From positions 1-7,056 of the forward strand of contig JAJXZN010000296.1 of NCBI GenBank assembly GCA_021780015.1: 7,056 nucleotides of DNA, read 5' to 3'. The notes below the pieces were generated by a model. That model saw nothing but the letters and a program-made list of their open reading frames with translations. It was not told where the DNA came from and did no database searches. Positions within the stretch are counted from its first letter, which is position 1. The number at the start of each line of letters is the position of its first letter. Below are positions 1 through 5,955 of the stretch, piece by piece. This DNA comes from Pseudomonadota bacterium. Lineage in GTDB: Bacteria; Pseudomonadota; Alphaproteobacteria; Rhizobiales; Beijerinckiaceae. The translations under genes were made by a program, and so were the position numbers.

Positions 1-165
1 CTTGTTGGAGTGACCGGCGGCCAGCTCCTTCAGGACTTCGAGTTCGCGGTCGCTGATCCCCAGGGCCTCCTTCCCCTTCGGGTTGCCGTCGAAGGCGGGC
101 GGCGGACGCCTTGCGCGAGGCCCCGATGATGGCCGATTATCGCCGCCTTGATATTCGCGTTTCAC
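1..165 (-). CDS. LuxR-type HTH regulator fragment, runs off left edge, apparently 5'-truncated
   Basis: On the minus strand, bases 60 to 1 encode GISDRELEVLKELAAGHSNK, the opening of a LuxR/NarL-family DNA-binding domain (pattern S.RE.EVL..LA.G.SNK). The rest of the helix-turn-helix lies beyond the left edge. Bases 120-61 encode a Pro/Arg-rich stretch ending FDGNPKGKEAL, which looks like an interdomain linker. Reading further upstream in frame, the only start codon is GTG at 165-163, followed upstream by an in-frame TGA at 174-172. There is no room for a receiver or other sensor domain. The segment 165 to about 100 is the antisense of a conserved MutY coding stretch, so those residues are probably not native to this protein. 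I read it as the 3' part of a longer regulator gene broken at about 75-110. A short stand-alone HTH protein starting at the GTG remains possible. The HTH call is firm; the gene boundaries are not. Confidence 0.6.
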   Translation of the reverse strand, partial: MKREYQGGDNRPSSGPRARRPPPAFDGNPKGKEALGISDRELEVLKELAAGHSNK

Positions 166-329
166 ATCAATTCACGCATTTTACTTTAACGCTCGATATT
201 TTCGCCGCCGATGTCGGAGAGGGTGCAAGGCCGCCGCAGGGATGCCGCTGGGTAAGGGACGTCGATGCCGAGGCGCTGCCGAGCGTGATGCGCAAGATTG
301 TTGCCGCAGTAAGGAGCAGCGGATGGTGA
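111..329 (+). pseudogene. mutY: C-terminal remnant of adenine DNA glycosylase MutY
   Basis: The frame encodes about 72 residues matching the end of MutY, the glycosylase that removes adenine mispaired with 8-oxoguanine. Visible hallmarks are MADYRRL, then HQFTHFTLTL with the FTH loop (nt 171-179) that corresponds to the FSH loop contacting 8-oxoguanine in MutY, then the ending DAEALPSVMRKIVAAV, typical of alphaproteobacterial MutY. The stop is TGA at 327-329. A full MutY is roughly 350 residues, so the catalytic helix-hairpin-helix domain, its Asp and Glu residues and the iron-sulfur cluster are all missing. Upstream in frame there is a TGA at 54-56, and none of the three plus frames in 1-100 looks like MutY. 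MutY-like sequence fades out at about 100. The TTG at 111 and ATG codons at 126 and 129 are only nominal starts. The fragment cannot be an active glycosylase. Whether the cause is a genomic deletion or an assembly join cannot be told from here. Confidence 0.72.
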
Positions 330-363
330 CAGGGGCTAACCCGGTTCGCGCGGAGATCGCATC

Positions 364-627
364 GTGACCGGCCGCGCGCGACTGAGCGTGGAACTGACCG
401 AAGGTGCGTTCCGCATCTTAAGCGGCGAGCGGCGGCTGACGATCTTTGCCGTGCGGGATTTACCCAATGTCGAGCATCCGGCGGATTTCGTCATCCGGAT
501 GGATGAGATTTTGACCTGGGATCCGCCGCACGAGGACGAGGAAATCTCGGTCGACGAATTGCAGAAGATCGCCGCCGGGATCACCGAGGAATGCGAGCGC
601 CGCGGTCTCTCCGTCGCATTCGAATAG
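364..627 (+). CDS. Small Imm74-like immunity-family protein
   Basis: This 87-residue protein starts at GTG 364, with GGAG at 352-355 as a reasonable ribosome-binding site, and stops at TAG 625-627. It has no signal peptide or membrane segment, so it should be cytoplasmic, and it is acidic in its second half. The order of features is a short beta-rich N-terminus, DFVIRMDEI at about 41-49, TWDPPHEDEEIS at about 51-62, then a helix ending in ERRGLSVAFE at the extreme C-terminus. From memory this arrangement matches the Imm74 family of predicted immunity proteins, named for association with polymorphic toxins; many relatives are stand-alone genes of unknown role. No toxin gene is in view. It lies 34 bp after the mutY remnant and is convergent with the efflux operon, with only 13 bp between the two stops. 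The existence of the gene is well supported. The family match is likely, and any immunity function here is unproven. Confidence 0.66.
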   Translation: MTGRARLSVELTEGAFRILSGERRLTIFAVRDLPNVEHPADFVIRMDEILTWDPPHEDEEISVDELQKIAAGITEECERRGLSVAFE

Positions 628-640
628 AGTGCCAAACGGC

Positions 641-2185
641 TCAGAGGCCGGGCAGCGCTGCCGTGAGCGGCGGCGGCGGCTCAGGCGGGAAATCATCTTC
701 CCAGCCGCCGCCCAGCGCCTTGTAGAGCGCGACGATATCGACGGCGACATTGGTCGCGCTCTGCGCGCCCTGCTGCTGCGCCGAAAGGAGCGTGCGCTCG
801 GCATCGAGGACGGTGACGAACTGCTCGACGCCGTCGCGATAGCGGCTGCGGGCAAGGTCCAGCGCCTTGCCGGCGTGATCGATCTGCAGCACCAATTCGC
901 GGTGCCGCGCCGTCTCGGTGCGATAGGCGACGAGCGCGTTGACCACGTCGTGCCAGGCCTTCAGCACGGTCTCGTGGTAACTAATCCAGGCCTCTTGCTG
1001 CTGCGCCGTACGCAGGTTGAGCATCGAGGTCAGCTTGCCGCCTTCGAACAAGGGCATGGTGACGCCGGGGCCGAGCGCATATTGCAGCGACGAGCCTTTC
1101 CAGAGGTTCTTGAGGTCAAGCGCCTGGAAGCCGACGCTGCCGTTGAGCGTAACGGTCGGATAGAAGGAGGCAACCGCAACCCCGATATCGGCGGTCGCTT
1201 CATGCAATTGCGCTTCAGCCTGGCGGATGTCCGGGCGGCGCCGGGCGAGGTCGGACGGAATGCCGACGGGAATGCGCGGCGGCGGGGGCGGAACGGCGCC
1301 GGGCGTGACAAGCTCGGCGGCGAGGCCGCCCGGCGGTTCGTCGAGCAGAAGGCTCAGCGCATTGATTGCCTCGGATTCCTGGCGCTGGAGATCCGGGATG
1401 GTCGCCTTCAAGGAATCGACTTGCGCCGCGGCATTCTCGACATCGAGGCCGGTGACGACGCCGGTCTTCTGCCGTTCCTTGGTGATGTCGAGGATATCGG
1501 TCTCGGTCTTCACATTGTTGCGGGCAATCCGGATCTGCTCCTGAATGCCGCGCAATTGCATGTAATCGCGCGCGACTTCCGCGAGCGCCGAGACGAGCGC
1601 ACCGCGCCGCTGGTCGGCGGCCACATCGCTATCGGCATCTGCCGCTTCGACCTGCCGGCGCACTTGGCCCCAGATGTCGAGTTCCCACGACGCATCGAAG
1701 CCTTGCTGCCAGAGGCTGAAGGGCTGCAGCAGACTGCCGGGAATCCCGCCGGTCCCGGTGCCGAAGGCGCCGCCCGCTTCAGTGCCCGGCGTGGCGCTGG
1801 CAAAGAGGCCGAGAATCCCGTTCTGGCTGATCCCCTGGCGCTCGTAGGAGCCATTGTCGCTGAGCGAGGGAAAGAGCGCCGAGGCGGTGACGCCGCGCTG
1901 ATAGCGGCTCTCGGTGAGCCGCAGGGTCGCGGTGCGCACGTCGAGATTGGCGCCGGCGACGCAGTGTTCGAGCGCGATCAGTTCGCGGTCGTGAAACAGG
2001 GCCCACCAATCAGGATTGACCGGCGCGAGCGCGACACGGGTCGAAACGACAGGCTTATGCGTGGCGCCGGCAAAGAACGAGGTCGGCGGCAGGCCGGGAT
2101 TGGGGGGCACAAAATTCGGCCCCAAGGCGCAGCCGGACAGCAGCACCGCCACCGATAGGCCGGTGATCAACCGCAAACTTTTCAC
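641..2185 (-). CDS. NodT/OprM-type outer-membrane efflux lipoprotein (TolC-like channel)
   Basis: This is the outer-membrane channel of a tripartite efflux system: 514 residues, normal for the family. It starts at GTG 2185-2183 with a G-rich ribosome-binding stretch about 8 bases upstream, and stops at TGA 643-641. A lipoprotein signal peptide ends in the lipobox LLSGC, so Cys19 would be lipidated. PDWWALFHD (58-66) is the usual N-terminal family motif. The two repeated outer-membrane-efflux halves span about 60-280 and 305-490. Within them are FDASWELDIWG (163-173) and, in the second half, LARRRPDIRQAEAQL (313-327), IGVAVASFYP (334-343) and MPLFEGG (377-383). In RND-linked relatives such channels form trimers with a beta barrel and a periplasmic alpha tunnel. 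The tail is proline-rich (500-506). It is the third gene of the operon, 121 bp after the transporter, so it probably serves the EmrAB-like pair, although NodT proteins more often partner RND pumps. Confidence 0.93.
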   Translation of the reverse strand: MKSLRLITGLSVAVLLSGCALGPNFVPPNPGLPPTSFFAGATHKPVVSTRVALAPVNPDWWALFHDRELIALEHCVAGANLDVRTATLRLTESRYQRGVTASALFPSLSDNGSYERQGISQNGILGLFASATPGTEAGGAFGTGTGGIPGSLLQPFSLWQQGFDASWELDIWGQVRRQVEAADADSDVAADQRRGALVSALAEVARDYMQLRGIQEQIRIARNNVKTETDILDITKERQKTGVVTGLDVENAAAQVDSLKATIPDLQRQESEAINALSLLLDEPPGGLAAELVTPGAVPPPPPRIPVGIPSDLARRRPDIRQAEAQLHEATADIGVAVASFYPTVTLNGSVGFQALDLKNLWKGSSLQYALGPGVTMPLFEGGKLTSMLNLRTAQQQEAWISYHETVLKAWHDVVNALVAYRTETARHRELVLQIDHAGKALDLARSRYRDGVEQFVTVLDAERTLLSAQQQGAQSATNVAVDIVALYKALGGGWEDDFPPEPPPPLTAALPGL

Positions 2186-2306
2186 GCCACGACCCCCGTA
2201 GTGCTTTTATTTAAACGAATTGGCGCATGGCCAAATGGCGTTTCGCGCAATCCACCGACTTTGTTGTGCTGTGTGTCCCGTCTGCCGCATGGCTTTCGGT
2301 CCGATG
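2186..2306 (-). other. 121-bp gap between transporter and channel genes
   Basis: This is the only sizeable gap inside the efflux operon. On the minus strand it ends with the A/T-rich stretch TTTAAATAAAAG followed by GGGGG, which is the likely ribosome-binding site for the GTG start at 2185. An imperfect inverted repeat, TTGGC-gcatg-GCCAA, lies at 2220-2234. No sigma-70-like pair with good spacing stands out, no U-tract follows the hairpin, and no convincing small gene is present. It may hold a weak internal promoter or an mRNA processing hairpin, but nothing firm. Confidence 0.3.
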
Positions 2307-3977
2307 CTAATGGCCGCCCCCTCCGCCGCCGCGGCCGCCCTTGATCGGCGACAGCATGAAGCAGAGCGGCACCAGCGCGAAGGCGACGATGGAACAGCCC
2401 TTGAATACGTCGGAATAAGCCATGACCGACACCTGGCTCAGCAAGTCCTGGTAAGCATGGCCGAGCGCCATCTGATGCGCTGCCACAGCGGAATTGCCGA
2501 GTGCCTCGAGCGAGGCTTGGTACTTCGCAATGAGATTGTTGAACGGTTGCCAGAACGGATTCGCCCATTGCGACAGATAGGTCTGGTGCAATTGCGCGCG
2601 CTGCTGGATCAGCGCGGTCGAACTCGCAATGCCGATCGACCCGGCGACGTTGCGGAACATCGAAAACAGCGCCGTCGCGTCGCCGTTCAATTCGCGCGGC
2701 AGCGTCGAATAGGTGATGGTGCTGATCGGCACGAAGAGGAAGGCGAGGCCGACGGTCTGCGAGGCGCGGATCATCACCAGCCGCAGGTAGGTGATGTCGA
2801 GCACCAGCTTCGACGAAAAGATGAAGGACACGCCGAGCAGGAAAAAGCCGATCGCCACGATATAGCGGGTCTGCATCACGTTCATCAGCCGCCCGACGAA
2901 GGGAATGAGCATGATGATGATGATGCCGCCGGGCGAGAGGATCATGCCCGCCCATGTCGCCGTATAGCCCAGCACCTGCTGCGCGAACTGCGGGATGAGC
3001 ACCGACGAAGCATAAAGAATCCCGCCGACGGCGCCGATCATCACGCAGCCGCCCGAGAAATTCTTATCCTTGAAGATCGCCATATGGATGATCGGCTTCT
3101 TGGCGACGGAGAGCCAGACGGCCGCGCCGACGAGGCCGGTGACCGACAGCATCGCCATGATGACGATGAAGCTCGAACCGAACCAATCGGCATCTTCGCC
3201 GCGGTCCATCATCACTTCGAGGCAGCCGAGGCCGAGCGCGATGAGGCCGAGGCCGATGCCGTCGATCGGCCGCGGTTCGCGCTTCACCCAAGGCGGATCC
3301 TGCACGAGGATGTAGACGAGGATGACGGCGGCGATACCGACCGGCACGTTGACGAAGAAGATCCAGCGCCAGGAGACGGAATCGGTGATGATGCCGCCGA
3401 GCGTCGGGCCGAGGATCGGGCCGACGATGGTGGCGATGGCGGTGAGGCCGAAGGCGGCGCCGCGTTTGGCGGGCGGGAAATAATCGAGAATGATCGCTTG
3501 CTGGTTCGGCTGCAGGCCGCCGCCGAAAAAGCCTTGCAGCAGTCGGAACAGAATGAGCTGCGGCAGGCTCGTGGCAACGCCGCAGAGGAACGAGCAGACG
3601 GTGAACATCGCCAAGCAGATGAGAAAATAGCGTTTGCGGCCGAGCTGGCTGCCGAGCCAACCGGAGATTGTCAGCACGATGCCGTTGGCGACGAGGTAGG
3701 AGGTCAGCGCCCAGGTCGCCTCGTCGTTGCTCGATGACAAGCTGCCGGCGATATGCGGCAAGGCGACATTGACGATCGTCGTGTCGAGAATTTCCATGAA
3801 GGCCGCGAGCGTCACGACGATCGCGACGGCCCATGGATTGTGCTTGGGTTCCCAGCCGAGGCTGAAAGGATCCTGCGGCGCCGCAGCTGGCTTCGCCGGC
3901 GGGGCCGCGGGCCGAGCCGGGGCTGTCGGCGGCGCAGCGCCGCCGCCGGGCAGCCGCAGCGTCTCTTCTGCGCTCAT
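2307..3977 (-). CDS. emrB: DHA2-family MFS multidrug transporter (EmrB/QacA type)
   Basis: This inner-membrane proton-driven drug exporter of the major facilitator superfamily has 14 predicted helices and 556 residues, slightly long for EmrB because of a Pro/Ala-rich cytoplasmic N-terminus (about 10-35). The family motifs are clear: LDTTIVNVALP at 64-74 (DHA motif D1), GWLGSQLGRKR at 106-116 (motif A, between helices 2 and 3), and GPILGPTLGG at 186-195 (antiporter motif C in helix 5). These are followed by WRWIFFVNVPVG at 203-214, characteristic of the 14-helix DHA2 group. The hydrophilic stretch at about 466-515 fits the large loop before the last helix in EmrB-like proteins. The C-terminus is glycine-rich (GGRGGGGGGH). 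The ATG at 3977-3975 overlaps the adaptor gene's stop as ATGA, pointing to translational coupling. With the adaptor and channel it would form an EmrAB-TolC-like pump. The substrate cannot be read from the sequence. Confidence 0.95.
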   Translation of the reverse strand: MSAEETLRLPGGGAAPPTAPARPAAPPAKPAAAPQDPFSLGWEPKHNPWAVAIVVTLAAFMEILDTTIVNVALPHIAGSLSSSNDEATWALTSYLVANGIVLTISGWLGSQLGRKRYFLICLAMFTVCSFLCGVATSLPQLILFRLLQGFFGGGLQPNQQAIILDYFPPAKRGAAFGLTAIATIVGPILGPTLGGIITDSVSWRWIFFVNVPVGIAAVILVYILVQDPPWVKREPRPIDGIGLGLIALGLGCLEVMMDRGEDADWFGSSFIVIMAMLSVTGLVGAAVWLSVAKKPIIHMAIFKDKNFSGGCVMIGAVGGILYASSVLIPQFAQQVLGYTATWAGMILSPGGIIIIMLIPFVGRLMNVMQTRYIVAIGFFLLGVSFIFSSKLVLDITYLRLVMIRASQTVGLAFLFVPISTITYSTLPRELNGDATALFSMFRNVAGSIGIASSTALIQQRAQLHQTYLSQWANPFWQPFNNLIAKYQASLEALGNSAVAAHQMALGHAYQDLLSQVSVMAYSDVFKGCSIVAFALVPLCFMLSPIKGGRGGGGGGH

Positions 3978-5128
3978 CGGACCTTCACGCTCGGCTCGAC
4001 AGACAGGCCGAGCGACAGCGGCCGCTTGGGGTCGAGACCTGAGTCGATGACGATCTTCACCGGAACGCGCTGAACGATCTTGACGAAATTGCCGGTCGCG
4101 TTTTCCGGCGGAAAGGCGGTGAAACGCGAGCCCGTGCCGAGCTGGATCGAATCGACGTGGCCCTTCAAGTGCAGGTCGGGGTAGGCATCGACATTGATCG
4201 TCACCGGCTGGCCCGGCCGCATGTCGGCGAGCTGGCTTTCCTTGAAGTTTGCCGTCACCCAGATTTCCGGCGAAACCAGCGAGAAGATCTGCTGGCCCGG
4301 CGTCACATAGGTGCCGACTTCGACATTGCGCTTGGTGATCCAGCCGTCCTGCGGCGCCTGCACAACCGCCCAGGAAAGGTTGAGCAGCGCCTGGTCGAGC
4401 TTGGCTTTCGCCTGGTCGATTTCGCCGTGGAATTGCGACACCTGCGCTTCAGCCTGACCGATGCGCTGAGGCACGGGGGCGGCCTGTTCGACCTGCGCCT
4501 GCGCCGCGGCGACCTGCGCCTGCGCTTGGCGCAAGGCAGCGGTCGCGGCATCGACTTCCTGCTGCGTCGTCGCACGGCTGGGGAGCGCCTTCTGCCGATC
4601 GTAGTCGGCCTGCGCGCGCACGAGCGCGGCCTGGGCGGAGGCCAGTTGCGCCTTGGCCGAATCGAGCTGCGCCGGGAAATTCTTCTTCGCCACGTCGGCG
4701 GCATATTGGAAGCCGGCATATTGCCCTTCGGCGGTCGCCAGATTGGCCTTCGCATTCTCGACGTCGATCACATATTGGCTCGGATCGATGTGGATCAGCG
4801 CCTGGCCCTTCTTGACGAACTCGTTGTCGGTCACGTCGAGCGAGACGACATTGCCGGAGACCCGCGGTGCGATCGTCACCGCGCGGCCATCGATGAAGGC
4901 GTCGTCGGTTTCCTCAAAATCGCGGTTGGCAAGCCAATATTCGTAAGCCGTGAAGCCGAGGCCGCCGAACAGAGCCAGCAGCACGATCCAGGTCACCGGC
5001 CGGCGCTTTTTTTTCGCCGCGGGGGGAGCCGGCTTTTCCTCGGGCAGGGGCGCGGCCTTCGGCGGCGCGCCTTGCGTCGAGCCCTCCTCGGCGAAAGGGA
5101 GATCGGTATCGGTGCGCGATTTGGCCAT
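3974..5128 (-). CDS. emrA: HlyD/EmrA-family periplasmic adaptor (membrane fusion protein)
   Basis: This adaptor links the inner-membrane transporter to the outer-membrane channel. With the ATG at 5128-5126 it has 384 residues. A Pro/Lys-rich cytoplasmic tail with KKKRR leads into one membrane anchor at about 45-65 (VTWIVLLALFGGLGF), giving an N-in, periplasm-out topology. Next comes a biotinyl-lipoyl half (about 74-116, TDDAFIDGRAVTIAPRVSG), a long Ala/Gln-rich coiled-coil hairpin (about 120-260), the second lipoyl half beginning VVQAPQDGWI, then a beta-barrel region with TANFKESQLADMRPGQPV, all typical of EmrA. The start is uncertain: the frame extends to GTG 5170 and TTG 5188, and no start has a strong ribosome-binding site. 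I prefer the ATG because the extra residues look unlike protein of this family and belong to the expected leader. It is the first gene of the operon. A run of eight adenines encodes part of KKK at about residues 39-42. Confidence 0.93.
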   Translation of the reverse strand: MAKSRTDTDLPFAEEGSTQGAPPKAAPLPEEKPAPPAAKKKRRPVTWIVLLALFGGLGFTAYEYWLANRDFEETDDAFIDGRAVTIAPRVSGNVVSLDVTDNEFVKKGQALIHIDPSQYVIDVENAKANLATAEGQYAGFQYAADVAKKNFPAQLDSAKAQLASAQAALVRAQADYDRQKALPSRATTQQEVDAATAALRQAQAQVAAAQAQVEQAAPVPQRIGQAEAQVSQFHGEIDQAKAKLDQALLNLSWAVVQAPQDGWITKRNVEVGTYVTPGQQIFSLVSPEIWVTANFKESQLADMRPGQPVTINVDAYPDLHLKGHVDSIQLGTGSRFTAFPPENATGNFVKIVQRVPVKIVIDSGLDPKRPLSLGLSVEPSVKVR

Positions 5129-5216
5129 GGCAGTGCAACATGCGGTTTGGAGCGAAAACCACCCCTTCACCGACTCGCGGTCGCGCAAGCCGATGAAGAT
5201 TTATCAAAATTCAGAC

Positions 5217-5245
5217 TTAACCGAACTGATGAGTTCGTATATGGT
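5217..5245 (+). promoter_or_regulatory. Weak candidate promoter of the tetR-udg pair
   Basis: TTAACC (5217-5222) and TATGGT (5240-5245) lie 17 bases apart, each matching four of six consensus bases. The -10 overlaps the -10 of the divergent operon promoter, so the two would compete, and the palindrome lies in the spacer. Support is modest, because matches of this quality occur by chance. Confidence 0.33.
5222..5237. promoter_or_regulatory. Candidate TetR operator, 16-bp palindrome
   Basis: CGAACT-GATG-AGTTCG has two perfect 6-bp arms around a 4-bp spacer. It overlaps the last two bases of the operon's -10 box and covers the expected transcription start. It also fits inside the 17-bp spacer of the weaker opposite promoter. 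Size and position suit a TetR-family dimer that represses both the pump and itself. No other comparably clean palindrome was found in 5129-5283. Confidence 0.55.
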
Positions 5246-5264
5246 CGTCGCCAGGCAATGTCAA
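5236..5264 (-). promoter_or_regulatory. Sigma-70-like promoter of the efflux operon
   Basis: On the minus strand a perfect -35 TTGACA (5264-5259) is followed, after exactly 17 bases, by -10 TATACG (5241-5236; four of six consensus bases). Transcription would begin near 5229, giving a leader of about 100 bases before the ATG at 5128. It is the best promoter match in the intergenic region and points at the three-gene operon. It has not been tested. Confidence 0.62.
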
Positions 5265-5283
5265 CCGAAGGACCGAAAAGATT

Positions 5284-5955
5284 ATGTTGAGGGAACGGCG
5301 CATCCCACGCGGCGAGAAGCGGCGTGATGAAATTGCAGCAGTGGCCGAACGCGTTTTTCTAGAGCTCGGCTTTAACGACACCACGATGCAGATCGTCGCC
5401 TCGCGCGCCGGCGCCTCGAAGGAGACGCTCTATCGGCATTTCGGCAGCAAGGAAGGATTGTTCTCCGAGGTCGTGCGAGCCCGCGCCGAGCGGGTCTACG
5501 GCAAGGTCGAGCGCGAAATCGGCCAGCACAACGATCCCCGCGAAGTGCTGAAAGAGCTCGGTTTCAACCTGCTGAGCAAACTGATCAACGAAGATCCCGT
5601 TTGCCTGTTCCGCATCGTCATTTCCGAGGCGCAGCGCACGCCCGAGCTCGGCCGTATCTTCTTCGAGCAGGGCCCGAGCCATTTGCTCAACGACCTTTCG
5701 AACTATCTGGAATATGCCACGAGACAAGGGATGCTGCAGTGTGACGAGCCAATGGTTGCCGCGAGAATCTTTCTCGGCGCCGTCGTTGCCAACCGTCACA
5801 TCATCAAACTGGTCGCGCCGGATTATGAGCAATTGACCGAGGAGATCATTCGTCATCATGTCGAGGAAGCTGTGCGCGTGTTTCTCGCCGCTTATGGCCC
5901 GCACGCGGTCGTGCGCGAGAGCCGACCAGCGGCTTTAGAGCATAACCATGTCTGA
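5284..5955 (+). CDS. TetR/AcrR-family repressor, likely regulator of the efflux operon
   Basis: This 223-residue dimeric DNA-binding regulator starts at ATG 5284, with AAGGA at 5268-5272 as ribosome-binding site (11 bases upstream, slightly long). The N-terminal helix-turn-helix occupies about 14-62: [18 protein letters not shown], then [21 protein letters not shown] and GSKEGLF, all textbook TetR. The ligand-binding part carries [23 protein letters not shown] (about 109-131) and a later [10 protein letters not shown] segment, resembling the AefR-like C-terminal domain found in regulators of drug and solvent pumps. It is transcribed away from the emrA-emrB-nodT operon across 155 bp that contain a good palindrome, the classic layout for a local, self-regulating repressor released by a pump substrate. 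The inducer is unknown. Its last 8 bases overlap the next gene. The family call is near certain; the target is inferred from context. Confidence 0.93.
   Translation: MLRERRIPRGEKRRDEIAAVAERVFLELGFNDTTMQIVASRAGASKETLYRHFGSKEGLFSEVVRARAERVYGKVEREIGQHNDPREVLKELGFNLLSKLINEDPVCLFRIVISEAQRTPELGRIFFEQGPSHLLNDLSNYLEYATRQGMLQCDEPMVAARIFLGAVVANRHIIKLVAPDYEQLTEEIIRHHVEEAVRVFLAAYGPHAVVRESRPAALEHNHV

Noticed and set aside
638..651. CGGC-tcagag-GCCG inverted repeat at the convergent stops, as a terminator
   Set aside because: The arms are 4 bp with no U-tract on either strand, too weak to call.
629..2158. 509-residue plus-strand open frame
   Set aside because: It lies antisense to the NodT-type channel gene, is rich in Arg/Gly/Ala/Glu with no recognisable domain, and reflects GC-rich codon bias.
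2220..3737. 505-residue plus-strand open frame, very rich in Asp, Glu, His and Arg
   Set aside because: It is the antisense shadow of the transporter gene, where reversed hydrophobic codons give charged residues. It has no family features.
3064..3834. 256-residue minus-strand frame with many Arg/His repeats
   Set aside because: It is another frame of the transporter gene on the same strand, so the composition is a frame artefact and not a repeat protein.
5175..5186. CGCGGTCGCG short repeat in the divergent control region
   Set aside because: The arms are only 4 bp, which is expected by chance in GC-rich DNA, and the site lies well downstream of the promoter.
4157..5290. 377-residue plus-strand open frame across the adaptor gene and into tetR
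   Set aside because: Antisense to a clear HlyD-family coding region, with low-complexity Arg/Leu/Gly composition.
5359..5904. 181-residue minus-strand open frame within tetR
   Set aside because: Antisense shadow of a textbook TetR gene.
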